DNA from: GCA-2737725 sp033763995
GTDB lineage: Bacteria; Pseudomonadota; Alphaproteobacteria; Rhodospirillales; Rhodospirillaceae
Direction: 5' to 3'
Length of the DNA: 64,000 nt
Assembly (NCBI GenBank): GCA_033763995.1
Contig: JANRJL010000002.1
Coordinates: forward strand, 62,001-126,000
Shown here: positions 61,620-64,000 of the stretch, one piece after another
How the letters are laid out: every line of letters begins with the position of its first letter
Numbering within the stretch: position 1 is the stretch's first letter
The notes under the pieces: generated by a model
What the model saw: only the letters and a program-made list of their open reading frames with translations
Database searches by the model: none
Told to the model about the DNA's origin: nothing
Position numbers and translations under genes: made by a program

Positions 61620-63122
61620 CTATTCCTCGAACGACACGCGCTCGAAGGGAATGAAGCCGAACAAATCATCCAGCCCCTTCACGCCCTTGCGCGCGCCGGA
61701 AAACTGCACGCTGTCGTAAAGGAAAATCGCCGGAACCTGGTCATGGTAATAGGCCATGAGCTGGCGGCGCAGGCGCAGGGACTTCCGCTCGTCCCATTCG
61801 TTGCGGATGGACTCGATCAGCGGCATGACCGCCGGGTCGCAAGTCCAGGGCACGTTGTGGGCGCAGGAGTGCATTTCCACGCCGCGCAGGATGTCGCTGA
61901 TGGGCACGCCGGTCCACGGCATGTTGAAGGCGTCGGCGTATTCGCCGGTCATGAACACGTTCTTGAGGAATTGCGGCGCCGGGAGCGTGCGGATTTCCAT
62001 GTCCACGCCGATCTTGCGCAGATCCGATTGCACGAGCTGATAGAGCGCGAGCTGGAACGCAAAGACGCCCGAGACTTCCATCGTGAACTTGAAGCCCTCG
62101 GGATAACCGGCCTCGGCCAACAAGGCCTTGGCCTTGGCTGGGTCGTAGTCGAACGGCGGCAGGTCAGGGTTGTGGCCGAACCCGACCCGCGCGGCGGGTT
62201 GGTTGGCGGGCTTGGCGAGTCCGAGAAAAATCGCATCGAGCATCGGTTTGCGGTTGACGGCGTGATTGAGCGCGCGGCGCACGCGCACATCCTTGAAGGG
62301 CGAGTTCTCGCGCGTCGTGACCAACGCCAGGCCGTTCACGGTGTCGTCGGACCAGGGCAAGGCCTGGTGGCCCGCCGCCAAAAGTGTTTCGTACTCCTCG
62401 GGGCCCAAGGTCGTCGCGACGTCGATCTGGCCCGACAAAATGCCCTGGGTGCGCGCCATGGTTTCGGGCAACGCCAAGATTTCCAGCTTGGGAATGATCG
62501 GCTTCCGCCACGAGCCCGTGTGCGCCTTGAGCGACACCTTGGCGGGTGTCCAGCTCTCCACCGCATAGGCCCCCGAGCCCACGGGTGCTTTTGAAAAAAC
62601 CTCCATGCCCACGGCGTCAAGCGCCGTCATGTCGGGGATCAACAGCATGGTGCCGTACCGCGGCAACAGCGGCGCCGGCTGGGCCGTGACGATCTCCACC
62701 ATGAAGTCGTCGATGGCGCGCGCCGAGAGCAGCTTGGGGAGCTCGCGCGGCATGTTCTCGTTGGGCCGGGCGCGGTTCACGATGTAATCGACCACGGCGG
62801 CGACGCTGGCGGCCGTCACGGGTCTGCCGTTGGAAAACGTCACCCCCGGACGCAGCGTGAAGCGCCAAGTCTTGTCGTCGGTATGGTCCCACTTGACCGC
62901 CAGCCAAGGTTCGAGCTTGCCCGCGCGGTTGTACTTGGTGAGGCTGTCGAAAATCGCGCCCGTGGTGGTGATGGTGGGCATCAGCGAGCTCATGAACGGA
63001 TTGCCCTGCTGCAAGGGCAGCGTGGAGACGGCCACCCGCAGCGTGCCGGGCTGGGCCTGGGCGACGGCCGTCAGAGACAGGGTCAACGCCAGTCCAGCGA
63101 CAAAGTGCAGCTGGCGTTTCAT
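61620..63122 (-). CDS. Peptide/nickel-type ABC transporter substrate-binding protein (family 5)
   Basis: 500 aa with a signal peptide (MKRQLHFVAGLALTLSLTAVAQA). SBP_bac_5 hallmarks include EPWLAVKWDHTDDKTWRFTLRPGVTFSNGR, VRVRRALNHAVNRKPMLDAIF and FDYDPAKAKALLAEAGYPEGF. It is a periplasmic ligand-binding protein for a transporter not in the window. It is a close paralog of the next gene, 3 bp upstream. Confidence 0.87.
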   Translation of the reverse strand: MKRQLHFVAGLALTLSLTAVAQAQPGTLRVAVSTLPLQQGNPFMSSLMPTITTTGAIFDSLTKYNRAGKLEPWLAVKWDHTDDKTWRFTLRPGVTFSNGRPVTAASVAAVVDYIVNRARPNENMPRELPKLLSARAIDDFMVEIVTAQPAPLLPRYGTMLLIPDMTALDAVGMEVFSKAPVGSGAYAVESWTPAKVSLKAHTGSWRKPIIPKLEILALPETMARTQGILSGQIDVATTLGPEEYETLLAAGHQALPWSDDTVNGLALVTTRENSPFKDVRVRRALNHAVNRKPMLDAIFLGLAKPANQPAARVGFGHNPDLPPFDYDPAKAKALLAEAGYPEGFKFTMEVSGVFAFQLALYQLVQSDLRKIGVDMEIRTLPAPQFLKNVFMTGEYADAFNMPWTGVPISDILRGVEMHSCAHNVPWTCDPAVMPLIESIRNEWDERKSLRLRRQLMAYYHDQVPAIFLYDSVQFSGARKGVKGLDDLFGFIPFERVSFEE

Positions 63123-63125
63123 GCG

Positions 63126-64000
63126 CTAGTTTCCATTCACCGAGATTTGGTCGTAAGCCACCAGGCCGAAAGAATCGTCAAAGCCGTGCGTGCGTGCGCT
63201 GAGACCCGCGTAAATGACTTGCTCGTACAGAAAGATCGCCGGGGCCTGCTCATGATAAATCCGGCTGAGCTCGCGGCGCAGCGCCAGGGCCTTGGCCGGA
63301 TCCCATTCCGTGAGCGCTTGTTGGTACAGCGGCATGACGTCGCGGTCGCAGTACCACGGGAATTTCGAATCGCAGGAGTGAATCTCCACCGCGCGCACCA
63401 CATCGATGGGCGGCACGGTCTGCCACGGCACGATCACGGCATCGGCATACTCGCCGGTGAGAAACATGTTTCGCAGATACTGCGGCCCGGGCATGGCGCG
63501 AATTTCCATCTTCACGCCGACCGCCGCCAGATCGGCCGCCACCTGCTGAAAGGTGGCCAACTGCGCGCCCGAGGTGGTGGAGGTTTCCATCACGAAGGAA
63601 AAGCCATCGGCATAACCGGCTTCGGCCAGCAGCTTTTTCGCCTTGATCGGATCGTAGTCGTAGGCGGGCAGTTCGGCGTTGTGGCCATAGACCATCCGCG
63701 CGGCAGGCTGGTTGGCGGCGACCGTCTTGCCCTGCATGATCGTGGCGATGAGCGGCGCGCGGTTGACCGCGTGATTGAGCGCGCGGCGCACCCGCACGTC
63801 GTTGAAGGGCAGGTTGCGCGTGGTCACCAACGAGATGCCGGTGACGCCGCCGTCCTGCCAGCTCGCGCCCTTGTGCCCGGCGGCTTCCAAGGTCTGCAGA
63901 TCGTCGGGCCCCAATTGCATGGCGACATCGGCCTGACCCGTGAGAATGGCTTGCACGCGCGAGGTGGCCTCGGGCAAGGCGCGTATCTCAAGCCGCGCGG
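63126..64000 (-). CDS. Peptide/nickel-type substrate-binding protein (family 5), 5' partial
   Basis: The C-terminal 291 residues are present; the start lies beyond the window. It has VRVRRALNHAVNRAPLIATIM, YDYDPIKAKKLLAEAGYADGF and the same C-terminal organisation as its neighbour (VRAVEIHSCDSKFPWYCDRDVMPLY). The stop is 3 bp before the next gene's ATG, so both are read from one transcript. Confidence 0.85.
   Translation of the reverse strand, partial: ARLEIRALPEATSRVQAILTGQADVAMQLGPDDLQTLEAAGHKGASWQDGGVTGISLVTTRNLPFNDVRVRRALNHAVNRAPLIATIMQGKTVAANQPAARMVYGHNAELPAYDYDPIKAKKLLAEAGYADGFSFVMETSTTSGAQLATFQQVAADLAAVGVKMEIRAMPGPQYLRNMFLTGEYADAVIVPWQTVPPIDVVRAVEIHSCDSKFPWYCDRDVMPLYQQALTEWDPAKALALRRELSRIYHEQAPAIFLYEQVIYAGLSARTHGFDDSFGLVAYDQISVNGN

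Overview
The window is 64 kb of high-GC (roughly two-thirds G+C by eye), gene-dense bacterial chromosome. I saw no rRNA, tRNA, CRISPR array, phage module or recognisable insertion sequence. The genes, the twin-arginine signals on FAD enzymes, the methylmalonyl-CoA mutase genes and above all the intergenic repeats (palindromic GCATTTTC...GAAAATGC elements, GTCAT...ATGAC elements and CTAGTG-type hairpins) suggest a free-living alphaproteobacterium with a versatile catabolism. The lineage is inferred from gene content and repeat style; no marker gene proves it.

Layout. 1-2.0 kb: end of a GPH-type MFS transporter and a LysR regulator. 2.3-8.3 kb: a leftward six-gene block (exported protein, DUF1838 protein, two tandem flavin amine oxidases, DUF59/MIP18-like protein, exported amidohydrolase), probably an oxidative and hydrolytic pathway of unknown substrate. 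8.3-15.4 kb: hicBA, two paralogous bicupins with His-rich tails, a TonB-dependent receptor, an NAD-dependent epimerase and a UreH/NicO-like membrane protein with a His-rich loop. 15.7-29.7 kb: mixed accessory metabolism (quinone oxidoreductase, VOC protein, LysR, SRPBCC, two GNATs, MFS, TPR proteins, a second DUF1838 protein, a TonB-type protein), a PIN toxin-antitoxin pair with a perfect palindrome at its promoter, and two WD40/TolB-like paralogs. 29.8-32.0 kb: a frameshifted SUMF1-fold protein and a Rieske oxygenase.

32.7-35.8 kb holds two lower-GC genes, one a HEPN-type putative RNase, around a third flavin amine oxidase. 35.9-40.2 kb is the most distinctive block: four SUMF1 (FGE)-fold secreted proteins in one operon joined by 4-bp stop/start overlaps. 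All have an N-terminal CPTCP motif and the same eight cysteines but no FGE catalytic cysteines; the last carries a C-terminal VOC domain. 40.2-47.1 kb: IorB-like molybdenum hydroxylase subunit, sorbosone dehydrogenase-like protein, peptide-type binding protein and a methyltransferase. 47.3-55.9 kb: methylmalonyl-CoA mutase genes mutA-mutB-meaB with a vapBC module wedged between mutB and meaB, flanked by two membrane-dipeptidase paralogs, one of which has lost three of its metal ligands. 56-58 kb: agmatine deiminase and N-carbamoylputrescine amidase, giving putrescine from agmatine. 58-60.5 kb: two convergent methyltransferase genes, each preceded by a pair of covarying hairpin repeats. The window ends with a small unknown protein, a TetR regulator and two tandem family-5 binding proteins.

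The best candidates for undescribed biology are the eight-cysteine SUMF1-fold operon, the metal-ligand-less dipeptidase paralog, the paired covarying hairpins before the methyltransferase genes, and the toxin-antitoxin module inside the mutase operon.
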